Assembly (NCBI RefSeq): GCF_001942305.1
Contig: NZ_MKKE01000005.1
Coordinates: 1-64,000, forward strand
Length of the DNA: 64,000 nt
Reading direction: 5' to 3'
From: Saccharomonospora sp. CUA-673
GTDB taxonomy: Bacteria > Actinomycetota > Actinomycetes > Mycobacteriales > Pseudonocardiaceae
The notes below the pieces were generated by a model. It ran no database searches. It saw only the letters and a list, made by a program, of their open reading frames with translations, and was not told the origin of the DNA. This document shows, piece by piece, positions 29,302-37,781 of the stretch; the stretch's first letter is position 1; each line of letters opens with the position of its first letter. The translations under genes were made by a program, and so were the position numbers.

Positions 29302-29331
29302 ACGGTTCGACCGGTTGACCGGTCGAACCGT
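29302..29331. terminator. perfect hairpin after the DUF3180 gene
   Basis: ACGGTTCGACCGGT pairs perfectly with ACCGGTCGAACCGT across a TG loop, directly past the minus-strand stop at 29334. It lacks a U-tract. It separates the DUF3180 gene from DUF6779. Confidence 0.55.
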
Positions 29332-29333
29332 GA

Positions 29334-29777
29334 TCACTCGTCGCGGTCGCCGGTATCCGGTGCGCGACAGCAATGTTCGAGCCACAGCGCCGCGCCCACG
29401 AGAATGCCTGCGCACGCGGTTCCGACGATCGCCGCCGGAAGATCCGAGGCCGCCGCCGTCAGCCTGCCCGATTGCGGCGCGAGAAACACCACAGCCGCCA
29501 GCCAGGCGCCCGACATGAGCGCACCGAGCAGCGAGGAGGCCTTCGCCAACGCGACCGCGCGCGCGATGCCGAGCCCCGTGACGACCCGGCCCTCGCGGAT
29601 CCGCCCCCGCACCACGAAACCCAGACCGACCTCGATGCCCGCGAGCACCAGCAACGTCCCGCCCGCGGCCGTCGGCAGGCTCGGCATCCGGCCGTACGCG
29701 ACCTCGAAGAGCAGATACACCACCACGAGCCCCACCAAGCCGGCAACGATCAACTCGCGGGGACGCGTGAACTGCAT
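29334..29777 (-). CDS. DUF3180 membrane protein
   Basis: Small membrane protein (147 residues) with four hydrophobic segments (LIVAGLVGLVVVYLLFEVAY, AAGGTLLVLAGIEVGLGFV, SLLGALMSGAWLAAVVFLA, AIVGTACAGILVGAALWLE). It corresponds to DUF3180, which in actinobacteria is nearly always directly after folK (Rv3605c-Rv3606c). Here a MerR regulator and repeats separate it from folK. Function unknown. Confidence 0.85.
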   Translation of the reverse strand: MQFTRPRELIVAGLVGLVVVYLLFEVAYGRMPSLPTAAGGTLLVLAGIEVGLGFVVRGRIREGRVVTGLGIARAVALAKASSLLGALMSGAWLAAVVFLAPQSGRLTAAASDLPAAIVGTACAGILVGAALWLEHCCRAPDTGDRDE

Positions 29778-29795
29778 GAACCCAACGTTACTGGT

Positions 29796-29826
29796 GCCCG
29801 TGTCAGCACCCCACGACGCCGTGTTG
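29796..29826 (-). repeat. TGCTGACAC repeat family, short inverted copy 3
   Basis: Read on the minus strand it is CAACACGGCGTCGTGG followed by GGTGCTGACACGGGC, i.e. two units of the family seen at 15925-16000 and 30838-30919. It stands in opposite orientation to the copy on the other side of the MerR gene. Confidence 0.65.
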
Positions 29827-29849
29827 TGGATTCGCGGCGGGCACGGAGG

Positions 29850-30779
29850 TCACAGCGTCCGCAGCGCGTCGGCGAGCCACAGAGCGGCGGCGCGGGCGCT
29901 CGGCCGGAGGGGCCAGCCGTTGATCCGCGCGATCAGCTGCCAGTACCGCTCGGCGCGTGCATCTGCACCCTGGGCGATGCGGTCGGCAATATCCGCCGAC
30001 GACACCCCGTCCGCCGCGGTGCCCAACGCGGCAGTCACCTCACCGGCCAGTTCGCCGGCAAGGGCCCGCCCGACCTGGGACGACGCTTCCGTCCCCGCGT
30101 CGACGGCCTGCTGCGCCCGGTCCAGCAACTGCTGCCACCGGTCCTCCGACAGTGCGAACATCGCGTCGGACACCGGATCACTGCCCGAGCGACCACGGGC
30201 CTGCTGCCGGAACATCTCCCGGATCAGCGCCCGGAAGTCGTCGTCGCCGACCAGTTCGGCGAACTCGATCCACGCCTCGAGCTGTTCCGGCGCCGGGTCG
30301 TCCGGCAACTCCGGTTTCGCCGAGCGCAGATGCGCGACGAATTCCGGATCGATGTCCAGGTCCGCGGTCACCTCGTTCCAGAAATCGTCGACCACACGCT
30401 TGCGTTCGTCGTCCGGCATCGACGCCAATCGCGTCATCATCCTCACCTCGTCCAACTCGGATTCACGGTTCGCGACCGCCCACAGCACCGAGCGCCGGTG
30501 GCGCAACATCCGGATCCGGTCGTCGAGCGCGTCCACATGCGCCCGCGCCAACTCCGGAACCGTCGACGCGCCGGCCAGGACGCGTCCGATGTCGGCAAGG
30601 CCGAGGCCCAGCTCCCGCAACGTGCGGATGAGGTCCGCGCGCGCCAACGCCGTCACGTCGTACAACCGGTAACCGGCCGCGGTGCGGTCGGTGGGAGGCA
30701 GCAATCCCTCGTCGGAGTAGAACCGGATCGTCTTCACGGACAGATTCGTGCGACCGGCCAGCTCCCCGATCGTGAACAT
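29850..30779 (-). CDS. MerR family transcriptional regulator
   Basis: Regulator of 309 residues. Its N-terminal winged helix is of MerR type (MFTIGELAGRTNLSVKTIRF, then YSDEGLLPPTDRTAAGYRLY), followed by the dimerisation helix (LELGLADIGRVLA in outline) and a C-terminal effector domain of about 190 residues that may bind a small molecule. Its own promoter region carries a MerR-type dyad between -35 and -10. It interrupts the otherwise conserved DUF3180-folK junction and is flanked by copies of one repeat family in opposite orientations, suggesting insertion as a unit. The ligand is unknown. Confidence 0.85.
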   Translation of the reverse strand: MFTIGELAGRTNLSVKTIRFYSDEGLLPPTDRTAAGYRLYDVTALARADLIRTLRELGLGLADIGRVLAGASTVPELARAHVDALDDRIRMLRHRRSVLWAVANRESELDEVRMMTRLASMPDDERKRVVDDFWNEVTADLDIDPEFVAHLRSAKPELPDDPAPEQLEAWIEFAELVGDDDFRALIREMFRQQARGRSGSDPVSDAMFALSEDRWQQLLDRAQQAVDAGTEASSQVGRALAGELAGEVTAALGTAADGVSSADIADRIAQGADARAERYWQLIARINGWPLRPSARAAALWLADALRTL

Positions 30780-30806
30780 CGCGCCTTCCACCTCTCCGAG
30801 TCTCGG

Positions 30807-30827
30807 GACTCCAGTCGGTGGAGAGTC
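30807..30827 (-). promoter_or_regulatory. MerR-type operator in an over-long promoter spacer
   Basis: Read on the minus strand, TTGACT is followed by 19 bases and then GAGACT, a spacing wider than the usual 17. The spacer holds the dyad TCCA-CCGAC-TGGA. MerR proteins activate such stretched promoters by twisting DNA, so the gene is probably autoregulated. Confidence 0.6.
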
Positions 30828-30837
30828 AAACGCGAAT

Positions 30838-30919
30838 CGCCAACACCCGCACGCGGATTGCTGACACGGCGACGTGGATTGCTGACACGCCCGCGCGAAG
30901 TGCTGACACGGCGACGTGG
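30838..30919 (+). repeat. TGCTGACAC repeat family, copy 2
   Basis: Four units: CGCCAACACCCGCACGCGG, then three built on TGCTGACAC, alternating GGCGACGTGG and GCCCGCGCG tails. The order of units is nearly that at 15925-16000. It ends exactly at the folK stop codon. Confidence 0.8.
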
Positions 30920-31411
30920 TTACAGGGGGAGGTCTCGGCGGGGGGTTACGTCGGACTTCGCGGCGTCCGGGAGGGCTGCCAGGAGGGCGTCGGCCCGGCC
31001 GGCGCCGGGGACCGTGGCGTCCGGGTCGATCTCCAGCCACGGGATCAGCACCGTCGCGCGGTGCGGGGTGCCGGGATGCGGCAGCGTGAGCCGCTCGTCG
31101 GCGGAACGCACGTCGTCGACCGTGACGACGTCGACGTCCAGGGTGCGCGGCCCCCAACGCTGCTCGCGCACCCGCTCGGCCGCGCGTTCCAACGACTGGG
31201 CCAGCTCGAGCCACGCCCACTCGTCGCGCGCCGGATCGTCCACAATGCACACGGCGTTGAGGAAGTCCGGCTGGTCGGTCACGCCCCACGGCGCGGTCTC
31301 GTACACGCTCGACACCGCCACCAGCACGTCGCGCAGCCCGTCGACAGCCACGCGCAGGTACGCCAACCGGTCACCCAGGTTCGACCCGAGCGACAGCACC
31401 GCGCGGCTCAT
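30920..31411 (-). CDS. folK: 6-hydroxymethyl-7,8-dihydropterin pyrophosphokinase
   Basis: HPPK of 163 residues, transferring pyrophosphate from ATP to hydroxymethyl-dihydropterin. Seen: [10 protein letters not shown] at the N-terminus, [30 protein letters not shown] (the R-G-R-LD-D catalytic region) and [15 protein letters not shown]. Its ATG overlaps the folB stop (ATGA). Last gene of the folE-folP-folB-folK operon. Confidence 0.95.
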   Translation of the reverse strand: MSRAVLSLGSNLGDRLAYLRVAVDGLRDVLVAVSSVYETAPWGVTDQPDFLNAVCIVDDPARDEWAWLELAQSLERAAERVREQRWGPRTLDVDVVTVDDVRSADERLTLPHPGTPHRATVLIPWLEIDPDATVPGAGRADALLAALPDAAKSDVTPRRDLPL

Positions 31412-31776
31412 CGCGTGCGCCCCACGGTGACGGCGACGTCGGCGAACGTCAGCGGGATCGGCGCCGACGGCTTGTGCACGGTCGCCTCGACCGCGGACAC
31501 GCGCTCGTCGCGCAGCACCTCGTCGGCGATGCGCCCGGCGACGCTCTCGATCAGGTCGTAGGGCTCGCCGGCGACGATGTCGGCCGCGGCCTGCGCCAGT
31601 TCGCCGTAGTGCAGCGTCTGCGTCAGGTCGTCGGACTCGGCGGCGCGCGTGAGGTCGAGCCACACCGTGATGTCGACGACGAACTCCTGTCCGTCGCGCT
31701 TCTCGTGTTCGAACACGCCGTGCCTGCCGAACACCCTCAGGCCGGTCAGCGTGATGCGGTCGCGCGGTTCGGCCAC
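31408..31776 (-). CDS. folB: dihydroneopterin aldolase
   Basis: Folate enzyme of 122 residues, converting dihydroneopterin to hydroxymethyl-dihydropterin and glycolaldehyde. Typical pieces: [53 protein letters not shown], and [15 protein letters not shown] with the conserved Lys. It starts 3 bases after folP and overlaps folK by 4 bases. Confidence 0.95.
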   Translation of the reverse strand: MAEPRDRITLTGLRVFGRHGVFEHEKRDGQEFVVDITVWLDLTRAAESDDLTQTLHYGELAQAAADIVAGEPYDLIESVAGRIADEVLRDERVSAVEATVHKPSAPIPLTFADVAVTVGRTR

Positions 31777-31779
31777 GGT

Positions 31780-32644
31780 TCAGCCCCCGCCGCGGGCCCA
31801 GGCGGCGGCGACCTGCACCGCGTCGAGGGACGCGCCGACGTCGTGCACCCGAACGCCCCATGCGCCCGCGGCCGCCGACAGCGCCGACACGGCCGCCGTC
31901 GCGACCTCGCGGCCGGACGCGGGCCTCGGAGCCCCGTCGGCGTCGGCCAGCAGCGCGCCGAGGAAACGTTTGCGCGACGCGCCGACCAGCACGGGAAAGC
32001 CCATGTCGAGGAACTCGTCGAGCCGGTGCAGCAGGGCCCAGTCGTGCTCGGCGCGCTTCGCGAATCCGAGCCCCGGGTCCAGGATGATCGCGTCCTCGGC
32101 GACCCCGGCGGCCAACGCGTCGTCGATGCGCGCCCTCAGTTCGTCGCGCACCTCGACGACGACGTCGTCGTACTCGGCGAGCGCGTTCATGTCCTTGCTG
32201 TGCCCGCGCCAGTGCATGAGCACGTACGGCACGCGGGCACCGGCCGCGACCTTCGCCATGTCCGGGTCGGCCAGTCCGCCGGAGACGTCGTTGACGATCT
32301 GCGCGCCGGCGTCGATCGCCGCCTCGGCGACCGCGGCGCGCGTGGTGTCGACCGACAGCGGCAGGCCGTCCTGCGCGAGCTGCCGCACCACCGGGACGAC
32401 GCGGGCGAGTTCGGTCTCGGCGTCCACGCGGTCGGAGCCGGGCCGGGTGGACTCGCCGCCGACGTCGATGACGTCGGCCCCGCGCCGCCACATCGCGTGC
32501 GCGTGCGCGAGCGCGTCCTCCTGCTGAGGTACCTGCCGCCGTCGGAGAACGAGTTCGGAGTGACGTTCAGGACGCCATCACGACGCAGCGATGCGCCGAG
32601 CTGGGATTCGCCGAGGTGCGGGGCGTCGGGATGAGCGGGTTCAC
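31780..32644 (-). CDS. folP: dihydropteroate synthase, two apparent frameshifts
   Basis: Condenses hydroxymethyl-dihydropterin pyrophosphate with p-aminobenzoate; the target of sulfonamides. The N-terminal [17 protein letters not shown] and the remaining part ([47 protein letters not shown]) are in different frames. One base is missing near 32575 (VVMGVLNVTP) and one near 32523 ([13 protein letters not shown]). Corrected length is about 288 residues, normal for the family. GTG 32644 ([10 protein letters not shown]) overlaps the folE stop (GTGA). Folate synthesis is essential, so sequence errors are more likely than inactivation. Confidence 0.92.
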
Positions 32645-33258
32645 CGACTGCCCTTGATCAACTGCAGTGCCTCCGCCCGGGAGGTCGCCGACCGTTCCAT
32701 GATGCCGCGCACCGCCGAGGTGGTCGTGCGCGCGCCCGGCTTGCGGATGCCGCGCATCGCCATGCACAGGTGCTCGGCCTCGATCACGACGATCACGCCG
32801 CGCGGGTTCAGCCTGCGGTCCAGCGCGTCGGCGACCTGCGTGGTCAACCGCTCCTGCACCTGCGGGCGCTTGGCGTACAGGTCGACGAGCCTGGCCAGTT
32901 TGGACAGTCCCGTCACCTTGCCCTGCGCGTTCGGGATGTAGCCGACGTGGGCGACCCCGTGGAACGGCACCAGGTGGTGCTCGCACTGGCTGTACACCGG
33001 GATCTCGGTGACCAGCACGAGTTCCTCGTGACTCTCGTCGAACGTGCGGTCCAGGACGTGGTCCGGGTCGTTGTACAGCCCGGCGAACATCTCCCGGTAG
33101 GCGCGCGCGACCCGCGCCGGCGTCTCCTTCAGTCCGTCCCGGTCGGGATCCTCGCCGCACGCCAACAGCAACTCGCGCACCGCGTTCTCCGCGCGAGCCT
33201 GATCGAACATCCGGCCCGTGGCATGGGGCGCGTCGACGGTGTTCTCGTCGACGACCAC
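32641..33258 (-). CDS. folE: GTP cyclohydrolase I
   Basis: First enzyme of folate synthesis, forming dihydroneopterin triphosphate from GTP. Zinc ligands are the Cys and His of [11 protein letters not shown] and the Cys in [54 protein letters not shown] and TTTSAVRG match M. tuberculosis FolE nearly word for word. Start uncertain: GTG 33258 (VVVDENTVD) gives about 205 residues, close to Rv3609c; GTG 33315 would overlap the ftsH end by 35 bases and add 19 residues. Heads the folate operon, right after ftsH. Confidence 0.93.
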   Translation of the reverse strand: MVVDENTVDAPHATGRMFDQARAENAVRELLLACGEDPDRDGLKETPARVARAYREMFAGLYNDPDHVLDRTFDESHEELVLVTEIPVYSQCEHHLVPFHGVAHVGYIPNAQGKVTGLSKLARLVDLYAKRPQVQERLTTQVADALDRRLNPRGVIVVIEAEHLCMAMRGIRKPGARTTTSAVRGIMERSATSRAEALQLIKGSR

Positions 33259-33280
33259 GTGCCCGTTCCCGGAGGCCTCG

Positions 33281-35840
33281 CTAGCGATAGTGACCGTCCT
33301 GCTCGTCGGGACCACCCTCGCCCTGCGGGCGCGATGGCGGTTGCTGTTGGTTCTGCTGCGGCGGGTTCTGCGGCGGCTGGTGCGACTGCGACGGGTTCTG
33401 CGACTGATGCGGCTGCGGGTTCGGATCCTGCGCCCACGGCCGCGTCGGACGCGGGCTCGGCGAGGTCGCCGGCGTCCACCCGGGCGGTGCGCCGTAGTGC
33501 GGCGGACCCGCCGTACGGCCACCGGAGCCCGGCTGCGGCTGGCCGTACGGCTGCTGCGGCCACTGCTGACCGGGCTGGCCACCGCCGTTCGGACCGCCGT
33601 GCTGACCACCGTTGCGGCCGTTCGACCCGGACGGCGGAGCGTACGGGTTGTAGGCGGGCGGCGCCGACTGCGGGTCGGGCTGGCCACCCTGCGGCTGACC
33701 GCCGTACGGCTGCTGCGGCTGGCCGCCCTGACCGGCGCTACCGGGCACGCCTGCGGGATGCCGCCCTGAGGCAGCTCCCCACTCGCCGGCTCCTCGCCGG
33801 CGACCGGGGCCGACGGTGTCGGCGCGGGAACGGGCTCGGCCTCGCGCTGCTGCTGTTCGTGCAGCTCCTCCTCGGAGGGCCACGGCTCGCCGCGCTCGGC
33901 GGCCAGCTCACGCGCGGTCTTGATCGGCGGCTTGTCCGACGGGAGGCGCTCGCCGAACTCGTTGAACACCGTGATCCGCGGCCGCTTCTCGACGGACGAG
34001 AAGATCCGTTCGAGGTCGCGGCGCTGCAGCGTCTCCTTCTCGAGCACCTCGGCGACCAGGTCGTCGAGCACGTCGCGGTAGGTGTTGAGCACCTGCCACG
34101 CCTCGGTGTGCGCGGTCTCGATCAGCTTGCGGACTTCCTCGTCGATCTCGTGCGCGACCTCGAGGGAGTAGTTCGCCTGCTGGCCCGCGGCACGGCCGAC
34201 GAACGGGTCGCCCTGCTCCTGGCCGTACTTGACGGCGCCGAGCCGCGGGCTCATGCCGTACTCGGTGACCATCGCGCGGGCGATCTTCGTGGCCTGCTCG
34301 ATGTCGGAGGACGCGCCCGTGGTCGGCTCGTGGAAGACCAGCTCCTCGGCCGTGCGTCCGCCCATGGCGAACACCAGCCTGCCGATCATCTCCGAACGGG
34401 TCATCAAGTCCTTGTCGTCCTCGGGCACGATCAACGCGTGCCCGCCGGTGCGCCCGCGCGGCAGGATCGTCAGCTTGTACACCGGCTCGATGTCCGGCAT
34501 CGCCCACGCGGCCAGCGCGTGCCCGCCCTCGTGGTACGCGGTGATCTTGCGTTCGCGGTCGGAGATGATGCGGCTCTTGCGTGCCGGGCCGCCCACCACG
34601 CGGTCGACGGACTCCTCCAACGCGGCGTCGGTGATCATCGTGCCGTGCTGGCGGGCCGTGAGCAGCGCCGCCTCGTTGATGACGTTGGCCAGGTCCGCGC
34701 CCGACATGCCGACGGTGCGCTTGGCCAGCCCGTTCATGTCGACGCCCTCGGCGATCGGCTTGCCGGCCGAGTGCACCTTCAGGATCGCCTCGCGACCACG
34801 CAGGTCGGGCGCCGCGACCGGGATCTGCCGGTCGAACCGGCCGGGACGCAGCAGCGCCGGGTCGAGGATGTCGGGACGGTTCGTCGCCGCGATGAGGATG
34901 ATGCCCCCGCGCGAGTCGAACCCGTCCATCTCGACGAGCAGCTGGTTCAGCGTCTGCTCACGTTCGTCGTGACCGCCGCCCATGCCGGCGCCGCGCTGGC
35001 GGCCGACGGCGTCGATCTCGTCGACGAAGATGATGCACGGCGCGTTCTGCTTGGCCTGCTCGAACAGGTCACGGACACGCGAGGCGCCGACACCGACGAA
35101 CATCTCGACGAAGTCCGAACCGGAGATCGTGTAGAACGGCACACCCGCCTCACCGGCGACGGCCCTGGCCAGCAGCGTCTTACCGGTGCCGGGCGGACCG
35201 TAGAGCAGCACGCCCTTCGGGATCTTCGCGCCCAGTTGCTGGTACCGGCCCGGCGCCTGCAGGAAGTCCTTGATCTCGTGCAGCTCCTCGACGGCCTCCG
35301 AGCGCCCGCGACGTCGCCGAACGTCGTCGTCGGCATGTCCTTGTTGAGCTGCTTGGCCTTGGACTTGCCGAAGTTGAGGACCTTGTTCCCGCCGCCCTGG
35401 GCGTTGTTCATCATCCAGATCAGCAGCAGCAACAGGATTCCCAGCGGAATCATGTAGATGAGCATCTGGGTGAAGAACGAGTCCTGCGTGACGGTCGTGT
35501 CGAACTGGATGCCCCTGGCACCCTCACCGTCGCCGGTGCGCGCGTCGAGCAGCACGTTGTAGAGCTGTCCGGAGGCGCCGCCGGGGAACTGGGTGATGAT
35601 CTCGGTGGCGTTCTCGCCCTCGACGTTGATGCCCTCTTCCAAGGTCAGCTTGAGCTGCTGTTCCTTGTCCTCGAGGTTGGCTTCCGTGACGTTGCCGGAT
35701 TCGATCTGCTGCACGGCCTGCGACGTGGGGACCGGGGCGTATCCCCGATCGCCGTCGAAGATCATGCTGAACGCGAAATAGAGCAGCAGAACCGCAACTA
35801 TCCACAGCAGTGGGTTCTTGAGCAGGCGCTTGCGGTCCAT
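33281..35840 (-). CDS. ftsH: ATP-dependent zinc metalloprotease FtsH, two apparent frameshifts
   Basis: Membrane-anchored AAA protease of about 853 residues. N-terminal membrane helix ([15 protein letters not shown]), extracytoplasmic domain, second helix ([15 protein letters not shown]), then the AAA module with [19 protein letters not shown] and the second-region-of-homology Arg residues in [10 protein letters not shown], and the protease domain with zinc motif HEGGH. Frame breaks near 35301 (FGDVAGASEAVEEL) and near 33750 ([13 protein letters not shown]) each need one base. The C-terminal 150 residues are Pro/Gln/Gly/Asn-rich and disordered, longer than in mycobacteria. FtsH degrades misfolded membrane proteins and regulators. 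Confidence 0.93.
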
Positions 35841-36124
35841 GAGATCCGGCCGGTGTGGCCTCGACCCTCCCTGGCTAGGCGGTTCGTGGTGACTGCCGCC
35901 GTCACGTCTATGTCAGCGGCCGCGGGCGAGCTGCTCACGGCCTACGGGCGTTCTATCAGGGTACCGCCCGCTCACCAGGCACATCCGGGCGCTGAGACGA
36001 GTTCGGCGGCACTGGATGCGCACCCGTCCCAGTGCCGCACCGTTCGGTCAACGACTCCGACCGGCCCGGTGTTCCCGGCAGGTGCGCGAGGTCACCGACC
36101 GCCTCCGGCGCGACCGGCCGGGTC
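35841..36124. other. intergenic region upstream of ftsH
   Basis: 284 bases between the ftsH start and the end of the EspG-like gene on the same strand. No gene is supported. It is the expected site of the ftsH promoter and of the end of the PE/PPE/EspG transcript. Confidence 0.5.
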
Positions 36125-36964
36125 TCAGTTCGCGACCCCCGCCACGAGCTCGGCCAGCCTCGTGCGCAGCGTCTTCGTGTCGGCCGGGGCGACCGTGACC
36201 CAGTCGCTGTCCGCACCGGAGGTGCTCAGGTAGCGGCCGGTCGCCGTGTCGAACCAGGCCAGCACCGCCGAACGCTTCTTGTACCCCAGCTCGTCCCTGC
36301 TGTTGGCCGCCAACTGGCCGCCCCGCAACCGCGGCTGCGCGATGAGCTGGGCGTAGGCCTCCCGCGGGTCCGAGGCCTGCTCGGTGAGGCTGCCCCGGCG
36401 TCGCCCGCCGGACTCGCCCGAGTCGTTGCCCGTCCGCCCGGCCAGCGCACCCGTGCGGTCGGGCCGTGTCTGCAGCGCCTCGCCCATCGGCAGCGTGATC
36501 GACGGCGACGTCCCACGCTGCGCAGCCGGAAGCAGGTCCACGACCGCCGAGGCCAGTCCGTCCGGGTAGATCGGCTGGAGCCGCACACCCTGGCCGTCCT
36601 GCACCGCCAGCACGGCCTGCTTGCCGTCGGACGCGGCGATCGCCCCGACCGGCGGATGCTGGAACTCCGGGATGAACAGCGCGTCGACGCTCGTGCGCGC
36701 CCGCCCGAGGACGTCCAACCAGCCCTCGACCGGCGAACCCACGATGCCGCGCGCCTCGAACTCGTTCTCGGCCTGCCTGCGCAGGGCCATGCGTTCGCTC
36801 TCGGTCCTGCCGTGGGAGGCGACCTTCAGCGGGTACGGCAGTTCGCCCGCGCCCAGCTCCTCCCACAGGAAGTCGAACGCGACCGGCGTGAAGAACTCCT
36901 GGGTGGGCACGATCCTCCCGATCAGTTCGGAACTCGCGATGGTGCTGCTGTCGTGCGTGAACAT
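36125..36964 (-). CDS. EspG-family ESX secretion-associated chaperone, copy 2
   Basis: Cytosolic protein of 279 residues of the EspG type. Conserved outline: FDFLWEELGAGELPYPLKV at the N-terminus, LIAQPRLRGGQLAANSRD, AVLAWFDTATGRYLS and WVTVAPADTKTLRTRLAEL. EspG proteins bind the tip of PE-PPE dimers and deliver them to the type VII machine. It is paralogous to the gene directly upstream, with an Arg/Ser/Gly-rich insert around residue 180. Last gene of a four-gene operon. Confidence 0.82.
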   Translation of the reverse strand: MFTHDSSTIASSELIGRIVPTQEFFTPVAFDFLWEELGAGELPYPLKVASHGRTESERMALRRQAENEFEARGIVGSPVEGWLDVLGRARTSVDALFIPEFQHPPVGAIAASDGKQAVLAVQDGQGVRLQPIYPDGLASAVVDLLPAAQRGTSPSITLPMGEALQTRPDRTGALAGRTGNDSGESGGRRRGSLTEQASDPREAYAQLIAQPRLRGGQLAANSRDELGYKKRSAVLAWFDTATGRYLSTSGADSDWVTVAPADTKTLRTRLAELVAGVAN

Positions 36965-36995
36965 TAGTCGACCTCGGGATACCGGCAGTCGTTTC

Positions 36996-37775
36996 TCACA
37001 GCGGGGCCGTGGCGCCGGAGGCGGCGCCCGCGAGCATCTCGGACAGCCGATGCCGCAGCGTCGGCGCGTCCGCCGGGGCGATCGTGATCCAGTCCCGACC
37101 GTCCCGACCCCGGCTCGCCTGCGTGAAGTAGCGGCCCGACTCGGTGTCGAACCAGCTCAGCACCGGCATCCGGGTGCGGCTGCCCGCCGCGTTCCGCGCG
37201 TTGGCGCCGATCTGGCCACCGCGCAGCCGCGGCTGGGCGTTCAACCTGGCGAGCGCCTTGCGGTCGTCGTCGGGACCCGAACCCGCGCTGCCGCGACGTT
37301 GCAGGAAGTCGACCCCCGAGCCCGACAACAGGTGCTCGAGCGGGACGGTGATCGACTTCTCCGCGCCGCGCCGCTCCGCGGGAAGCAGGTCGACGATCGC
37401 GCTGGCCAGGCCGTCGGCGGGCACCCGGTCGAACGAGAACCCGTCGACGTCGGAGATCACCAGCACGCCCTGGGCGCCGAGCGCGGCGGACACGGCGAGT
37501 CGCGACTCGCCCTCCGGCTCGCCGACCTGCACCGAATCGAGGCTGACCTCGGCCGTCGACAGACAGTCCAGCCAGTCCTCGATCAGCGGCGCAGGACGGC
37601 CGTCGACGTCGATGACGCCGCGTTCCGCCAGCTTCGGAAGCGTCTGGGCCCGCAGGGCGGCGCGCTCGTCGAGCGTCTGCCCGTGCGAGCGCACCTCCAG
37701 CGGATACGGCAGCTCACCGGCGCCGAACGACTCCCACAGGAAGTCGAACTCCAGTGGGGAGAGCCGTTCCGCCAA
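36996..37775 (-). CDS. EspG-family ESX secretion-associated chaperone, copy 1
   Basis: Protein of 259 residues, similar over its whole length to the following gene: FDFLWESFGAGELPYPLEV, LNAQPRLRGGQIGANARN, VLSWFDTESGRYFT and WITIAPADAPTLRHRLSEM. EspG chaperones are usually specific for their own PE-PPE pair. It starts 6 bases after the PPE-like gene. Two EspG copies behind a single PPE-like protein is unusual. Confidence 0.82.
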   Translation of the reverse strand: MAERLSPLEFDFLWESFGAGELPYPLEVRSHGQTLDERAALRAQTLPKLAERGVIDVDGRPAPLIEDWLDCLSTAEVSLDSVQVGEPEGESRLAVSAALGAQGVLVISDVDGFSFDRVPADGLASAIVDLLPAERRGAEKSITVPLEHLLSGSGVDFLQRRGSAGSGPDDDRKALARLNAQPRLRGGQIGANARNAAGSRTRMPVLSWFDTESGRYFTQASRGRDGRDWITIAPADAPTLRHRLSEMLAGAASGATAPL

Positions 37776-37781
37776 AGGTCA

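Noticed and set aside
29850..31289. Extended MerR protein reaching into folK
   Set aside because: The extra N-terminal part is the antisense-like reading of folK and repeat DNA. The MerR start at 30779 with its promoter dyad is clear.
32641..35211. Single FtsH-FolE fusion protein
   Set aside because: The frame passes from FtsH into FolE through an Arg/Ser-rich out-of-frame stretch caused by a missing base near 33750. Restoring it gives a separate FtsH stop at 33281.
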